64,000 nt of DNA from Polaromonas sp. (GTDB taxonomy: Bacteria > Pseudomonadota > Gammaproteobacteria > Burkholderiales > Burkholderiaceae_C): assembly GCA_030655515.1 (NCBI GenBank), contig JAURVI010000025.1, forward strand, positions 1 to 64,000, read 5' to 3'. Position numbers and translations under genes: made by a program. Positions 22,465 to 33,134 of the stretch are shown here, piece by piece. The notes under the pieces are model-generated. The model had not been told where the DNA came from and searched no databases. It saw nothing but the letters and a program-made list of their open reading frames with translations. How positions within the stretch are numbered: the stretch's first letter is position 1; the number at the start of each line of letters is the position of its first letter.

Positions 22465-23635
22465 CGGTGGCTATTTTGCCGGTGTCGCGCCGCAGTTCTT
22501 CGTGCAGCGCTGTAAATCGTTGTTCGAGAGCCCCTATTTTTTCAGGTGCCGAGATTTTCGCATCCATCCACTGCAAAACGGCATCGGCCAGCGCCTGCGG
22601 CGTGGCAGCGTCCTGCAGCAGCTCAGGCACGACAAAATCACGGCACAGGATGTTGGGAAGGCCAACCCAGGGTTGCAGCTTTTTGCGGCGCATGATCTGC
22701 CACGACAGCCAGTTCATGCGGTAGGCAATCACCATAGGACGCTTGAACAGCGCCGCCTCCAGGGTCGCGGTGCCGCTGGCAATCAACGTGACGTCGCAAG
22801 CCGCCAGCACCGTGTGTGATTGCCCTGTCACGATCTGTATATCGTCCAGCACACCCGCCACCCGCGCCGCCTGCTCAATCTGGCCGCGCAAGGCGGGAAC
22901 GGCCGGTATTATTATTCTGACCGCCGCTTGCGCCCGTTTGACGAGGGCTGCAGCCCGCAAAAATCTATCAGCCAGGTACTTGATTTCGGAGCGCCGGCTG
23001 CCCGGCAAAACAGCCAGCACCAGGTCGTCCTGCCGCAGGTCCAGCGTGCGGCGGGCCGCGGCTTGGTCGGCCCGCATCGGAATCAGGCTGGCCAGCGGGT
23101 GCCCCACATAAGTCGCGGCAACTCCGTGCTGCGCCAGCAAGGCCGGCTCGAACGGGAAGATGCACAGGACATGATCGACGCTGCGCCTGATTTTATCGAC
23201 CCGGTCCGCGCGCCAGGCCCAGACCGAGGGGCTGACAAATTGAACGGTCCGGATGCCTGCGGCTTTGAGGACGGCTTCGAGGTCGAGGTTGAAGTCGGGC
23301 GCGTCCACGCCAATAAAGATGTCGGGGCGTTGCCGTAGCAATTTTTGCTTCAACTGCGCACGGATGCCGACGATTTCACGGTAGTGGCGCAGCACCTCGA
23401 CATAGCCTCGCACGGCCAGCTTGTCGCTGGGCCACCAGGCGTCAAAACCGCGCTGCACCATTTGCGGCCCGCCGATCCCGCCAGCGCGCAAATTCGGCCA
23501 GCGTGCGCGAAAACCGTCGAGCAGCAAGCCCGCCAACAAGTCCCCTGACGTTTCGCCAGCGACCATGGCCAGCACCGGAGCTGTCAGGCCTTCAGCCACT
23601 CCACGGACAGGCAGAGAGCTGCTTGTGCCTGGCAT
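22436..23635 (-). CDS. lpxB: Lipid-A-disaccharide synthase
   Basis: 399 aa. Joins UDP-2,3-diacylglucosamine and lipid X in lipid A synthesis at the inner membrane. GT19 features: [19 protein letters not shown] near 24-42, [33 protein letters not shown] and [16 protein letters not shown]. It starts six bases before lpxA ends and overlaps rnhB. The first dozen residues are variable, and a start slightly downstream is possible. Confidence 0.96.
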   Translation of the reverse strand: MPGTSSSLPVRGVAEGLTAPVLAMVAGETSGDLLAGLLLDGFRARWPNLRAGGIGGPQMVQRGFDAWWPSDKLAVRGYVEVLRHYREIVGIRAQLKQKLLRQRPDIFIGVDAPDFNLDLEAVLKAAGIRTVQFVSPSVWAWRADRVDKIRRSVDHVLCIFPFEPALLAQHGVAATYVGHPLASLIPMRADQAAARRTLDLRQDDLVLAVLPGSRRSEIKYLADRFLRAAALVKRAQAAVRIIIPAVPALRGQIEQAARVAGVLDDIQIVTGQSHTVLAACDVTLIASGTATLEAALFKRPMVIAYRMNWLSWQIMRRKKLQPWVGLPNILCRDFVVPELLQDAATPQALADAVLQWMDAKISAPEKIGALEQRFTALHEELRRDTGKIATDAIQKILEG

Positions 23636-23641
23636 GAAAAC

Positions 23642-24436
23642 CTAGCGCACGATGCCGCGTTGCGGCGATATATCGGCAAGAAAGGACAGCATCATCTGGA
23701 CATCCGGCGCAGCCTCGGGATGCCCCGCGGTCAATTCTGCCATGCGGGTTCTGGCTTGCTCCAGTGTCAAGTCCTCGCGGTACAAGGCCTTGTGCATGGC
23801 TTTGACGGCTGCAATGCGGTCTGCTGAAAAACCGCGGCGGCGCAGCCCTTCAAAGTTCATGGAGCGCGCCTCGGCCGGCTGGCCCTGGCACATCACGAAC
23901 GGCGGCAAGTCGGCAAACAGCAGTGAGCACATCGCCGTCATGCTGTGCGCGCCGAGCCGGACGAACTGATGCACGACGGTAAAGCCACCCAGGATCACCC
24001 AGTCGCCAACATGCACATGACCGGCCAACTGCGCATTGTTGGCAAAAATGGTGTGGTTGCCGACATCGCAGTCATGCGCCAGATGCACATAGGCCATGAT
24101 CCAGTTGTCGTTGCCGACCCGCGTGACGCCGGTATCGCCGGGCGAGCCGATGTTGAAGGTGCAAAACTCGCGAATGGTGTTGCGGTCCCCAATGACCAGT
24201 TCGCAAGGCTCGCCGGCGTACTTCTTGTCCTGCGGGATGGCGCCCAGCGAATTGAACTGGAAAATGCGGTTGCCCTCGCCTATCGTGGTATGGCCTTCGA
24301 TGACGCAGTGCGCGCCTATCGTGGTGCCTGCGCCTACCTTGACGTGCGGGCCGATCACTGTGTAAGGTCCGACGCCGACACTGCTGTCGAGCTGGGCCAA
24401 CGGATCAACAATGGCCGTGGAGTGGATGCCTGTCAC
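23642..24436 (-). CDS. lpxA: UDP-N-acetylglucosamine O-acyltransferase
   Basis: 264 aa, usual length. First committed step of lipid A synthesis, transferring 3-hydroxyacyl from ACP. The left-handed beta-helix is built of hexapeptide repeats ([18 protein letters not shown] and so on). The catalytic His lies in [11 protein letters not shown], and [16 protein letters not shown] follows. A C-terminal helical domain completes it. Located between fabZ and lpxB in the standard cluster. Confidence 0.97.
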   Translation of the reverse strand: MTGIHSTAIVDPLAQLDSSVGVGPYTVIGPHVKVGAGTTIGAHCVIEGHTTIGEGNRIFQFNSLGAIPQDKKYAGEPCELVIGDRNTIREFCTFNIGSPGDTGVTRVGNDNWIMAYVHLAHDCDVGNHTIFANNAQLAGHVHVGDWVILGGFTVVHQFVRLGAHSMTAMCSLLFADLPPFVMCQGQPAEARSMNFEGLRRRGFSADRIAAVKAMHKALYREDLTLEQARTRMAELTAGHPEAAPDVQMMLSFLADISPQRGIVR

Positions 24437-24463
24437 GGGGAATTCTTTCGGGCCGGCAACGGA

Positions 24464-24904
24464 TCAGGCAATGGTGCGCATGGTACACATCAGCTCGGCT
24501 TCACAGACCATGTTGTCAGCCACATGCGCCACGCCCTTGAACTTGAACACGCCGGCCTTCAACCGGTCCAGCGTCACCTCCATGATCAACTGGTCGCCCG
24601 GCTCCACCGGCCGTTTGAAGCGCGCGCCGTCGATGCCGGCAAAATAGTACACGGTCTTGTCGTCGGGCGTCACGCCCTGCATCTCGAAAGCCAGCAAGGC
24701 AGCGGCCTGCGCCATGGCTTCGAGCATCAATACACCCGGCATCACCGGCCGGTGCGGAAAATGCCCGGTGAAAAAAGGTTCGTTGATCGTGACGTTCTTC
24801 AAAGCCTTGATCCGTTTTCCCTTTTCGAGCTCGAGCACGCGGTCCACCAGCAAGAAGGGGAAGCGGTGCGGTAGCTGCTTGAGGATTTGGTGAATGTCCA
24901 TCAT
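24464..24904 (-). CDS. fabZ: 3-hydroxyacyl-ACP dehydratase FabZ
   Basis: 146 aa. Dehydrates 3-hydroxyacyl-ACP in fatty acid synthesis; clustering with lpx genes reflects competition for the same substrate. Hot-dog fold with [12 protein letters not shown] (N-terminal signature) and the catalytic His/Glu in [20 protein letters not shown]. The first ATG overlaps the lpxD stop (ATGA); a second ATG follows immediately and either could be used. Confidence 0.97.
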   Translation of the reverse strand: MMDIHQILKQLPHRFPFLLVDRVLELEKGKRIKALKNVTINEPFFTGHFPHRPVMPGVLMLEAMAQAAALLAFEMQGVTPDDKTVYYFAGIDGARFKRPVEPGDQLIMEVTLDRLKAGVFKFKGVAHVADNMVCEAELMCTMRTIA

Positions 24905-25974
24905 GATTTTTTAGGTGTCTTTTCAAAGGCTTTTTCAGTCGTTTGCTCCAGCAGTTTGATGCGTTCACGCAAACCGTGAAGCTGCTTGAGCGTGGCCGCA
25001 TTTTTTTCCCATTGCGCATTGTCGTCGATGGGAAACAGCCCCGTGTAATGGCCCGGCTTGAGTATGGAGCGTGTCACCACGGAAGCGGCCGAAATATGCA
25101 CATGGTCGGCCAGGCGCAAGTGCCCGAGCACCACCGCGCCACCGCCCACCGTGCAATGGGCACCGATATTGGCGCTGCCCGCCACGCCGACGCAGCCGGC
25201 CAGGGCCGCGTGCCGGCCGATATGCACGTTGTGGCCGATCTGGATCAGGTTGTCCAGCTTGACGCCATCTTCGATCACCGTGTCCTGCAGCGCACCCCGG
25301 TCGATACAGGTGTTGGCGCCTATCTCCACATCGTTGCCGATGCGGACTCCGCCGAGCTGTTCGATTTTTTCCCAGCGGCCGTCGTGCGGGGCGAAACCGA
25401 AGCCGTCGGCACCGATCACAGCGCCGGGATGAACGACGCAGCGCTCACCGATCACGCAGCCTTCGGCCACCGTCACCCGCGCCGCCAGGTGCGTACCCGC
25501 CCCAATGCTGACGTCGCGGCCAATCACGCCATGCTCGCCCACGCGGACACCCGCGCTCAGCACCGCGTTGGCGCCAATGCAGGCAAAGGCACCGACGGCC
25601 ACGTCAGACGCCAACTGAGCCAGTGGATCGATCAGGGCGCTGGGGTGGATGAGCACTTGCCCCACGCTGGCCGACAAATGGCGGCGTTTCCAGAGCTGTG
25701 TCACCCGTGCGAAATAGAAATAGGGGTCGTCAACAATAATGCAGGCGCCGCGCTGCATTGCGGCCTCGGCGGCGCCTGGACCCACCACCACACAGGCGGC
25801 GGCCGATCTGCCGAGTTTTCCCTGGTACTTCAGGTGGCTCAGAAAAGTCAGCGCGTCGGTGCCGGCAGACTCGAGCGGGGCAAGCCGCTCAATCAGAACA
25901 TCCGGGTCTCCCACCAGCCTGGCGTCAAATTCGCCGGCCAGCGATGCAACAATGTCCCCGAGCCTGAGCGTCAC
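24901..25974 (-). CDS. lpxD: UDP-3-O-acylglucosamine N-acyltransferase
   Basis: 357 aa. Third step of lipid A synthesis. An N-terminal uridine-binding domain (about 1-105) precedes a hexapeptide beta-helix; the catalytic His region is [16 protein letters not shown], with [19 protein letters not shown] before it. A C-terminal helix ([15 protein letters not shown]) closes the trimer. Standard order between skp and fabZ. Confidence 0.96.
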   Translation of the reverse strand: MTLRLGDIVASLAGEFDARLVGDPDVLIERLAPLESAGTDALTFLSHLKYQGKLGRSAAACVVVGPGAAEAAMQRGACIIVDDPYFYFARVTQLWKRRHLSASVGQVLIHPSALIDPLAQLASDVAVGAFACIGANAVLSAGVRVGEHGVIGRDVSIGAGTHLAARVTVAEGCVIGERCVVHPGAVIGADGFGFAPHDGRWEKIEQLGGVRIGNDVEIGANTCIDRGALQDTVIEDGVKLDNLIQIGHNVHIGRHAALAGCVGVAGSANIGAHCTVGGGAVVLGHLRLADHVHISAASVVTRSILKPGHYTGLFPIDDNAQWEKNAATLKQLHGLRERIKLLEQTTEKAFEKTPKKS

Positions 25975-25995
25975 ACTTGACCTGTCCCTGAACGC

Positions 25996-26502
25996 TTATT
26001 TACTGGCGTTGAGCGCTTTGATGACTTTGTCGGTGATGTCGTGCTTGGGGTTGGCGTAGACCGCTTCCTGCAACACCAGATCGTATTTTTCAGTCTCGGC
26101 CACCATCTTGACGACTTTGTTCGCTCGCTCGATGACTTGCTGCAACTCTTCATTTTTGCGGGCATTCAGGTCTTCCTGGAATTCGCGGCGTTTGCGCTGG
26201 AATTCGCGGTCCTGATCGACCAACTGCTTCTGGCGAACGGTACGCTGGCTCTCCGACAAAGTGGGGGCCTCGCGCTCAAATTTGTCTGCAAGCGTCTTCA
26301 ACTGCGTCCCCAGATCGCCAAGTTCTTTTTCGCGCCTGCCGAATTCCTGTTCCAGCTTGGCCTGAGCCGCCTTGGCACTGCTGGCTTCGCGGAAGATGCG
26401 GTCAATATTGACGATGCCAATCTTGAATTCCTGCGCACCTGCAGCACAGGTAGCCAGGGCCATCAAGGCAACCAGAAAAAACTTGTATGAAAAATACTTC
26501 AT
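25996..26502 (-). CDS. skp: Periplasmic chaperone OmpH/Skp
   Basis: 168 aa. The N-terminal signal peptide (FFLVALMALATCAAGA, cut near residue 23) is followed by FKIGIVNIDRIF and a long charged coiled coil (about 35-135), the tentacle arms that hold unfolded outer-membrane proteins. It directly follows bamA (the stop and start share bases, TAATG), matching its role in delivering barrels to the BAM machine. Confidence 0.95.
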   Translation of the reverse strand: MKYFSYKFFLVALMALATCAAGAQEFKIGIVNIDRIFREASSAKAAQAKLEQEFGRREKELGDLGTQLKTLADKFEREAPTLSESQRTVRQKQLVDQDREFQRKRREFQEDLNARKNEELQQVIERANKVVKMVAETEKYDLVLQEAVYANPKHDITDKVIKALNASK

Positions 26503-28796
26503 TAGAACGATGTACCGATTTGGAATTGCAATCTCTGGATTCTATCCGTTGGCTTCTTGCTCAGCGGATTGGCAATGGCCAGGCGCAGCGGACCGAGAGG
26601 GGAAACCCAGCTAATGCCCACCCCGACCGATGAGCGCAGATCGCCCAGTTTGTATTTGTCATTCTCGCCAAACACGTTGCCCGTGTCCACAAAACCGAAG
26701 AGCCGCAAAGTCCTGTCATTGCCTGCGCCCGGGAAAGGCATCAGAACTTCGGCATTCAGCGTGATTTTTTTCGGTCCGCCAATGGAGTTGCCCTGGCTAT
26801 CGCGTGGCCCCAGTGAGCCGGCCTCAAAGCCGCGCACCGAACCCAGGCCGCCGGAGTAGGAATTTTTAAACACCGGGAAGGGTTGTCCGTTCAGGCCCTT
26901 GCCCCAGCCCAGCTCGCCATTCAAGGCAATGGTAAATTGCTTGTTCAGCGCAATGTACTGCTGGACCTGGTAGTTGCCGCGCAGGAACCGGGCATCCCCG
27001 GCAATCCCCCAGTCGCCGTACACACGCTGGAAACGCCCATTCGTTGGAACCAGCGCACTGTCGCGCTCGTCACGCGACCAGCCGACCGTCAGGGGGATGG
27101 AACTGCTTTTGGCACCAAAAGTGTTGATGTGACTCTGATACACCGACGGAAGATTAATCCCCGAAATATCGATCTGCTCCACCCCGGCGCCGAAGTAAAC
27201 CGTATCGACCTCGCTGAACGGCACACCAAAACGCACACTGCCGCCGGTGGTTTTGATGACATAGTCGCCGCCCTGGCCGTCGTAGGGCCGTGCGGTGCGT
27301 GCGTAAACATCCAAGGTACGCGAGATGCCATCGGTCGTGAAATAGGGGTCCACGGTGCTGAGCACAAACTGCCTGTTGAATTTGCCGGTGTTGAGCTCAA
27401 GACCCAGGTAATTGCCGGTGCCGAACGCATTGTCCTGCTTGAAACCGAAGCCCAGCGATACCTTTTCAGTGCTGGAAAAACCGACGCCGAGCTGCAGATT
27501 GCCGGTGGGCTTTTCAACCACCGCCAGACTCAGGTCCACTTGGTCCTGCGTTCCCGGCACTTCCTGGGTGTCGACGTTGACCTCGGTGAAATAGCCGAGG
27601 CGGTCGACGCGGTCGCGGGACAGGCGGATTTTGTCGCCGTCATACCAGGACGACTCAAACTGCCTGAACTCACGGCGAACCACTTCATCGCGGGTGCGGT
27701 TGTTGCCGCTGATATTGATGCGCCGCACATAGGCGCGGCGCGACGGATCGCCCTGCAGCACAAAAGCCACGCGGTTGTTGACCCGGTCAATTTCCGGCTT
27801 GCCTTCCACCTTGGCAAAGGCAAAGCCGAAACTGCCGTAGTACTCGGTAAACGCCTTGACAGTCTGCGCCACCTGGTCTGCATTGTAGGCTTCGCCGGGC
27901 TTGATGGTGACCAGCGACTTGAACTCCTCCTCGCGCCCCAGGAAGTTGCCTTCGAGCTTGACGCCAGAGACGATGAAGCGCTCGCCTTCCGTGACATTGA
28001 TGATCACCGAAATATCCTGCTTGTTCGGCGAAATGGCGACCTGGGTGGAGTCGACCTTGAATTCAAGGTAGCCCCGCGCCAGGTAGTAAGCGCGCAGGGT
28101 TTCGATATCGGCGTTGAGCTTGGTCCGCGAATACCGGTCTGACTTGGTGTACCAGCTCAGCCACCCGCCGGTGTCCAGGTCGAACAGGTTGCGCAGCGTG
28201 GACTCGCTGAACACCTTGTTGCCGACAATACGGATTTCCTTGATTTTCGCGACATCGCCTTCGATCACGCTGAAGGTCACATTGACCCGGTTGCGCTCGA
28301 TCGGGGTGACGGTGGTCACCACCTCGGCGCCATACAGGCTGCGGTTGATGTATTGGCGCTTGAGTTCCTGCTCGGCGCGGTCAGCCAGCGCCTTGTCAAA
28401 GGGCCGGCCCTCGGTGAGTCCGATTTCGCGCAAGGCTTTTTTCAGCACATCCTTGTCAAACTCCTTGGCGCCGACGAAGTCCACGTCGGCAACCGTCGGG
28501 CGCTCCTCGACAATCACGACAAGCACGTTGCCACTGACCTCCAGGCGCACATCCTTGAACAGGCCCAGTCCAAACAGTGCCCGGATGGCGCTGGCGCCCT
28601 TCTCGTCGTCATAGGTCTCACCGACGCGAAAAGGCAGCGAGGCAAAAATGGTTCCCGGCTCGACGCGCTGCAGACCTTCCACCCGGATGTCGCGCACGGT
28701 AAACGGGTCCACCGCCCAGGCTGCATGCGCGATGAAAAAACTCGCCACAATCGCGGATACGGTGCGGACCTTGAATCGATTGATTTGTTTTTGCAT
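26502..28796 (-). CDS. bamA: Outer membrane protein assembly factor BamA
   Basis: 764 aa. Core of the BAM complex that folds beta-barrels into the outer membrane. Signal peptide to about residue 28 (FFIAHAAWAVDPF), five POTRA repeats (about 30-420; for example FTVRDIRVEGLQRVEPGTI), then a 16-strand barrel with the loop 6 VRGFEAGSLGPRD motif. It ends in LQFQIGTSF with a C-terminal Phe, the usual barrel signal. Lies between rseP and skp. Confidence 0.97.
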   Translation of the reverse strand: MQKQINRFKVRTVSAIVASFFIAHAAWAVDPFTVRDIRVEGLQRVEPGTIFASLPFRVGETYDDEKGASAIRALFGLGLFKDVRLEVSGNVLVVIVEERPTVADVDFVGAKEFDKDVLKKALREIGLTEGRPFDKALADRAEQELKRQYINRSLYGAEVVTTVTPIERNRVNVTFSVIEGDVAKIKEIRIVGNKVFSESTLRNLFDLDTGGWLSWYTKSDRYSRTKLNADIETLRAYYLARGYLEFKVDSTQVAISPNKQDISVIINVTEGERFIVSGVKLEGNFLGREEEFKSLVTIKPGEAYNADQVAQTVKAFTEYYGSFGFAFAKVEGKPEIDRVNNRVAFVLQGDPSRRAYVRRINISGNNRTRDEVVRREFRQFESSWYDGDKIRLSRDRVDRLGYFTEVNVDTQEVPGTQDQVDLSLAVVEKPTGNLQLGVGFSSTEKVSLGFGFKQDNAFGTGNYLGLELNTGKFNRQFVLSTVDPYFTTDGISRTLDVYARTARPYDGQGGDYVIKTTGGSVRFGVPFSEVDTVYFGAGVEQIDISGINLPSVYQSHINTFGAKSSSIPLTVGWSRDERDSALVPTNGRFQRVYGDWGIAGDARFLRGNYQVQQYIALNKQFTIALNGELGWGKGLNGQPFPVFKNSYSGGLGSVRGFEAGSLGPRDSQGNSIGGPKKITLNAEVLMPFPGAGNDRTLRLFGFVDTGNVFGENDKYKLGDLRSSVGVGISWVSPLGPLRLAIANPLSKKPTDRIQRLQFQIGTSF

Positions 28797-28810
28797 GAAA
28801 AAGTGTGGAA

Positions 28811-30178
28811 TTAACCCAAAAGCCGGGAGATATCGTTAAACAGGGCGACAGACATCATGCCCAGCAAGATTGCAACGCCACCGCGCTGCAACCGGTCCAT
28901 CCAGGCGTCAGACACGCTTTTGCCGGTAACCGCCTCCCAAAGATAATACATCAGGTGCCCGCCATCGAGAACCGGCAGCGGCAGTAAATTCAGCACCCCC
29001 AGGCTGACGCTGATCAGCGCCAGAAACAGCAGGTAAGCGCTCCAGCCGAGGCTGGCTGATTTGCCGGCGTAGTCGGCAATCGTCAGCGGACCACTGAGAT
29101 TTTTCAGGGAAGCCTCGCCGATCAGCATTTTGCCCATCATTTTCAGTGTCAGCAGGGACACTTCCCAGGTACGAACCGCCCCATTCCACAAGCCGTCGAG
29201 CGGCCCATGGCGCACCATCACCAGCGCGGGCGGCGCGCCGACATAGGCGCCTATCCGTCCCACGGACTGGCCGCCTTCCCGCTTGATCTCGGGCGTGACA
29301 GGCAGGGCCAAAGCCTGCCCTGCCCGCAGGATCTGCCAGGTCTGCGGCAGTCCGCCCGGGGCGGCGGCAGAAGCGCGAATGGTTTCGCGCAACTGCTGCC
29401 CATCGACGATGGTCAGATTGCCAATTTGCAGCACCACGTCGCCGCTGCGCAAGCCGGATTTTTCCGCAGCGCCGCCTGGCATCACCTCGCCAATCGCCGC
29501 TTGCGTCCACGGCCCCAGAATGCCGATCTTGCGAAACATCTGGGCGTCGGCATCGGCGGCATTGAGCTGGCCCAGCGGCAGCAGCACGCTGCGGACCGGC
29601 GCAGAATCCGTCCCGCTGTCCGTGACCTGCAGCCGCACATCGCGGCCGTTCAGAGCGGCCTGGGTCAAGCGCCAGCGCAAGTCTTCAAAGGAACGTACAT
29701 CGTGCCAGGCTTCGTCGTCAAACGCAGCCTGCTGCACCCGCTCGCCACCACGCAAACCGGCGCGTTCGGCGATAGAGCCCGCCACCGGGCTGGCCAGGAC
29801 CGCCTGCGGCTCCTGCAGACCACCCCAGTTGACGATGGCATACAGCAAGACAGCCAGCAGCAGGTTGGCGGCCGGCCCCGCCGCCACCACGGCGGCGCGC
29901 ACCCTTAAAGGCTGGTTGTTGAACGCCAGGTGGCGTTCCGCCGGATCCACCGGGTCTTCCCGCTCGTCGAGCATCTTGACATAGCCGCCCAGCGGCAACA
30001 TGCCGATGGAAAATTCGGTCGGTCGGTTTTTGAGTCGCCATGTGTAAACCGGCCTGCCAAAGCCGACCGAAAACTTCAGCACCTTGATGCCGCAAGCGAC
30101 GGCCACGCGGTAGTGGCCGTACTCGTGAACGGCGATCAATATCCCCAGCGCAACAACAAAGGAAAGCAAGGTCAGCAT
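28811..30178 (-). CDS. rseP: Site-2 protease RseP
   Basis: 455 aa inner-membrane zinc metalloprotease that cuts the anti-sigma factor RseA in the envelope stress response. The zinc site is HEYGH at residues 18-22 in the first membrane helix, two PDZ domains occupy about 110-290, and the third metal ligand is in LPLPVLDGGHLMYY near 400. Sits between dxr and bamA, the canonical order, which ties envelope stress control to barrel assembly. Confidence 0.96.
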   Translation of the reverse strand: MLTLLSFVVALGILIAVHEYGHYRVAVACGIKVLKFSVGFGRPVYTWRLKNRPTEFSIGMLPLGGYVKMLDEREDPVDPAERHLAFNNQPLRVRAAVVAAGPAANLLLAVLLYAIVNWGGLQEPQAVLASPVAGSIAERAGLRGGERVQQAAFDDEAWHDVRSFEDLRWRLTQAALNGRDVRLQVTDSGTDSAPVRSVLLPLGQLNAADADAQMFRKIGILGPWTQAAIGEVMPGGAAEKSGLRSGDVVLQIGNLTIVDGQQLRETIRASAAAPGGLPQTWQILRAGQALALPVTPEIKREGGQSVGRIGAYVGAPPALVMVRHGPLDGLWNGAVRTWEVSLLTLKMMGKMLIGEASLKNLSGPLTIADYAGKSASLGWSAYLLFLALISVSLGVLNLLPLPVLDGGHLMYYLWEAVTGKSVSDAWMDRLQRGGVAILLGMMSVALFNDISRLLG

Positions 30179-30191
30179 GGCAGAACTCCCG

Positions 30192-31373
30192 TCAATTCTT
30201 TAGATTCCCGGCAATCCGGGTGGCCGCGGCGCGCGCCTGTGCGTCGAGCGCCAGCAAGTCCCCGATGCCGTGGACTTCAGAGGCGCTGACAGCATCCAGA
30301 GTTGCACGATTGACATCATGAATCTGATCAAAACGGATGCGTTTTTCAAGAAACGCGGCGACCGCCACTTCGTTGGCGGCATTGAGCACCGCGGCCGTGC
30401 CCACCGGCGCATCCAGCACCTCCCAGGCCAGAGGCAAGCCGGGAAAATGCGCGTTATCCGGCACCGCAAAAGTCATGTCGGCCAGCGCCCTGAAGTCAAG
30501 CGCCCGCGCGCCTGAGACAATCCGGCCCGGCCACGCCAGACCGTAGGCAATCGGCACCCGCATGTCGGGCGTGCCGAGCTGGGCCACCACCGAAGTGTCG
30601 CGGTACTGCACCATGGAATGAATGATGCTCTGCGGATGAATCACCACCTCGATTTGCGCCGGGTCCAGGCCGAACAGGTAGCGCGCCTCTATGACTTCGA
30701 GCGCCTTGTTCATCATGGTGGCCGAGTCCACCGAAATCTTCCTGCCCATGACCCAGTTCGGGTGGGCGCAGGCCTCGTCGGGCGTCACATCACGCAGGCT
30801 GGCGGGCGCGCGGGTGCGAAACGGCCCGCCCGAGGCGGTCAGAATGATTTTGTCGATGCGTTCGGCCCAGACTGCCGGGTCTTCCGGCAAGGACTGGAAA
30901 ATGGCGGAATGCTCACTGTCGATGGGCAGCAACTGGGCGCCGCCTTCGCGCACGGCCTGCATGAAAACCTCGCCGCCCACCACCAGCGCCTCTTTATTCG
31001 CCAGGAGCAGCCGCTTGCCGGCTTTGGCCGCCGCCATGCAGGGCCCGAGTCCGGCAGCGCCCACAATGGCCGCCATCACGGTGTCCACCCGCTCGTCAGA
31101 TGCGATCATTTCAAGCGCGTTCTGCGCAAGCAGCACTTGGGTCTGAAGCCCATTGTCTTTGAGTTTTTGGGCCAGAATGCGGGCCTGCGGCGAACTCGCC
31201 ATCACGGCGTAATGCGGCTTGAAGCGAAGGCACTGCGCCAGCATCAAATCGGTTTGCATCGCCGCGCTGAGCGCAAAAATTTCAAAGCGCTCGGGGTGAC
31301 CGGCGATCACCTCCAGCGTATTGACCCCGACCGACCCGGTCGAGCCCAACACTGTCACGCGTTGTTTCAACAT
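30192..31373 (-). CDS. dxr: 1-deoxy-D-xylulose 5-phosphate reductoisomerase
   Basis: 393 aa from ATG 31373; the frame continues upstream but only through repeat DNA. Second step of the MEP isoprenoid pathway. NADPH loop GSTGSVG at 10-16, LLANKEALVVGGE, the metal site IDSEHSAIFQSL and the flexible loop around HPNWVMGRKISVDSATMMNK. A repeat element lies between cdsA and this start. Confidence 0.96.
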   Translation of the reverse strand: MLKQRVTVLGSTGSVGVNTLEVIAGHPERFEIFALSAAMQTDLMLAQCLRFKPHYAVMASSPQARILAQKLKDNGLQTQVLLAQNALEMIASDERVDTVMAAIVGAAGLGPCMAAAKAGKRLLLANKEALVVGGEVFMQAVREGGAQLLPIDSEHSAIFQSLPEDPAVWAERIDKIILTASGGPFRTRAPASLRDVTPDEACAHPNWVMGRKISVDSATMMNKALEVIEARYLFGLDPAQIEVVIHPQSIIHSMVQYRDTSVVAQLGTPDMRVPIAYGLAWPGRIVSGARALDFRALADMTFAVPDNAHFPGLPLAWEVLDAPVGTAAVLNAANEVAVAAFLEKRIRFDQIHDVNRATLDAVSASEVHGIGDLLALDAQARAAATRIAGNLKN

Positions 31374-31381
31374 ATGAACGC

Positions 31382-31490
31382 AGTACGCGAAGCGACAAGC
31401 GTGGGGGTCGGACGCAGCGCCGGGCCGTCCCAAGCAAGTCCAGCCCCCTCGGGGGGCAGCGAAGTACGCGAAGCGACAAGCGTGGGGGTC
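31382..31490. repeat. Intergenic palindromic repeat, family 1, copy A
   Basis: Two identical 28-base copies of a unit starting AGTACGCGAAGCGACAAGCG (31,382-31,409 and 31,463-31,490) flank a GC-rich hairpin block with CCCCCTCGGGGGGCAGCG. Related elements recur at about 33,135, 43,916, 46,911 and 50,145. It fills the cdsA-dxr gap and reaches the cdsA stop. Confidence 0.9.
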
Positions 31491-32325
31491 ATACAGTCAC
31501 CAGCATCATGGCCAGCGGCAGCACCGGCAACAGCGCATCGACGCGATCGAGCACACCGCCATGGCCCGGCAGCAAGCCACTGGAGTCCTTGACGCCGGCG
31601 CTGCGCTTGATCAGTGACTCGACGAGATCGCCGACCACGCTGAGGGCCGCCAGGAAAACCATGGCCAGCAGCGTCACCACCAGGCCATGTTGCGCAGCGA
31701 GGCGTGCGTACAGACTCTCTCCGGTGACATCCAGCACCAGCCAGGCAACGCAAAGAACCAGCACACCGGTCATGCCGCCCCAGACGCCCTCCCAGCTTTT
31801 ACCGGGGCTGATGGCCGGTGCCAGCTTGCCCTTGCTGAACCGTCCGCCGAAAGCCTTGCCGGCAAAGTAGGCGCCAATATCAGCGACCCAGACCAGCAGC
31901 AGTACCGAGAGCAGGAACTCGATGCCGATGATGCGCGCCTGCGCCACGGCCAGCCAGGCCAGCCAGAGCGCCAGCACCCCACCGCCCAGGCGGACCGCCC
32001 GTGGAATACGCGGCCAGCCCGCGACACCGCCGCGCAGCAGCCAGGCGCCTGCCAGCACCCAGGCCGCGCCCGCCAGACGCCAGAGCAGAGGCAGCGGCCG
32101 ATCAAGCAGTCCCAAGTACCAGGACATGCCGCACAGGACGACGCAGGCCAAGCCGGTCAGCAGCGCGCGGCCCGGCCCGTCACCGTTCAAGCGAGCCCAT
32201 TCCCAGGCACCCGCCGCAATCAGCAGCAGGGCAAGCGCGCTGAAGGGCGCGGCGGAGCGGTAAAAAAGCGCCGGCAGCACGATGGCCAGCAGCACGATGG
32301 CAGTGATCACGCGTTGCTTGAGCAT
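31489..32325 (-). CDS. cdsA: Phosphatidate cytidylyltransferase
   Basis: 278 aa from ATG 32325, sharing a base with the uppS stop (TGATG). Makes CDP-diacylglycerol for phospholipid synthesis in the inner membrane. About eight hydrophobic helices. The C-terminal signature is complete: SVVGDLVESLIKR, then KDSSGLLPGHGGVLDR. Upstream in-frame codons overlap uppS and were discarded. The stop lies within the end of a palindromic repeat. Confidence 0.95.
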   Translation of the reverse strand: MLKQRVITAIVLLAIVLPALFYRSAAPFSALALLLIAAGAWEWARLNGDGPGRALLTGLACVVLCGMSWYLGLLDRPLPLLWRLAGAAWVLAGAWLLRGGVAGWPRIPRAVRLGGGVLALWLAWLAVAQARIIGIEFLLSVLLLVWVADIGAYFAGKAFGGRFSKGKLAPAISPGKSWEGVWGGMTGVLVLCVAWLVLDVTGESLYARLAAQHGLVVTLLAMVFLAALSVVGDLVESLIKRSAGVKDSSGLLPGHGGVLDRVDALLPVLPLAMMLVTV

Positions 32326-33068
32326 CAGGCGGCCTTCATCGGGGGGGGGTTTCGTTCCGGACCGATCTGATCGGAGGTCTGGCCAAAGCGCCTCTCGCGG
32401 CTGCGGTACACGGCAATCGCCTCGTCCAGCGCGGCGTCGTCGAAGTCGGGCCAGAGCTTGTCTGAAAAATGCAGTTCGGAATAAGCCGCCTGCCACAGTA
32501 GAAAATTGCTGAGGCGCAACTCGCCTCCGGTGCGGATCAAGAGGTCCGGGTCCGGCACATGGGCCAGCGCCAGCGCGCGGTCCAGCGCCATTTCGGTGAT
32601 GTCCTGCCCAGCGGCGGCGAGCTTGCGCGCGGCCTGGGCGATATCCCAGCGCCCACCGTAGTTGAAACACACATTGAACACCAGCCGCTGGTTGTCTTCA
32701 GTGGCGCGCTCGGCCTGCGCCAAGCCGGCCCTGACTTTTTCAGACAGACGCTGCCTGTCGCCGACAAAATGCAGTTGCACACCATTGGCTTTGAGCGAGG
32801 ACACCTCCCTGGACAGCGACAGCGCCAGCAACGCCATCAGGCCTGAGACCTCTTCGGCGGGCCGGTTCCAGTTCTCGGACGAAAAAGCGAACACCGTGAG
32901 CACGCCGATGCCACGGGCAATACAGGCCTGCACGCACCGGCTCAGCGCGCCGACGCCCTGCTGATGGCCCGCGACACGCGGCAAAAAGCGCCGCGTGGCC
33001 CAGCGGCCGTTGCCGTCCATCACGATGGCCACATGGTGCGGAACGGCGGTGGAGCTTGTTTGAGCCAT
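32325..33068 (-). CDS. uppS: Undecaprenyl pyrophosphate synthase
   Basis: 247 aa. Cis-prenyltransferase that makes the C55 carrier for peptidoglycan and O-antigen. HVAIVMDGNGRWA near the start (catalytic Asp18), FAFSSENWNRP, VCFNYGGRWDI and PDPDLLIRTGGELRLSNFL are the conserved regions. The C-terminal tail contains a run of prolines encoded by a nine-base G/C run (plus strand 32,341-32,349), a spot prone to slippage. Downstream of frr, followed by cdsA. Confidence 0.96.
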   Translation of the reverse strand: MAQTSSTAVPHHVAIVMDGNGRWATRRFLPRVAGHQQGVGALSRCVQACIARGIGVLTVFAFSSENWNRPAEEVSGLMALLALSLSREVSSLKANGVQLHFVGDRQRLSEKVRAGLAQAERATEDNQRLVFNVCFNYGGRWDIAQAARKLAAAGQDITEMALDRALALAHVPDPDLLIRTGGELRLSNFLLWQAAYSELHFSDKLWPDFDDAALDEAIAVYRSRERRFGQTSDQIGPERNPPPMKAA

Positions 33069-33134
33069 GTCGGCAGTCAGTCAATACGCACAGTGCGCGT
33101 GCCTGGGGGGAACTGTCTTTTCAAGCAGGGGCCG

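Noticed and set aside
31374-31433. Upstream extension of dxr
   Set aside because: The extra frame is repeat DNA; the ATG at 31373 gives the conserved N-terminus.
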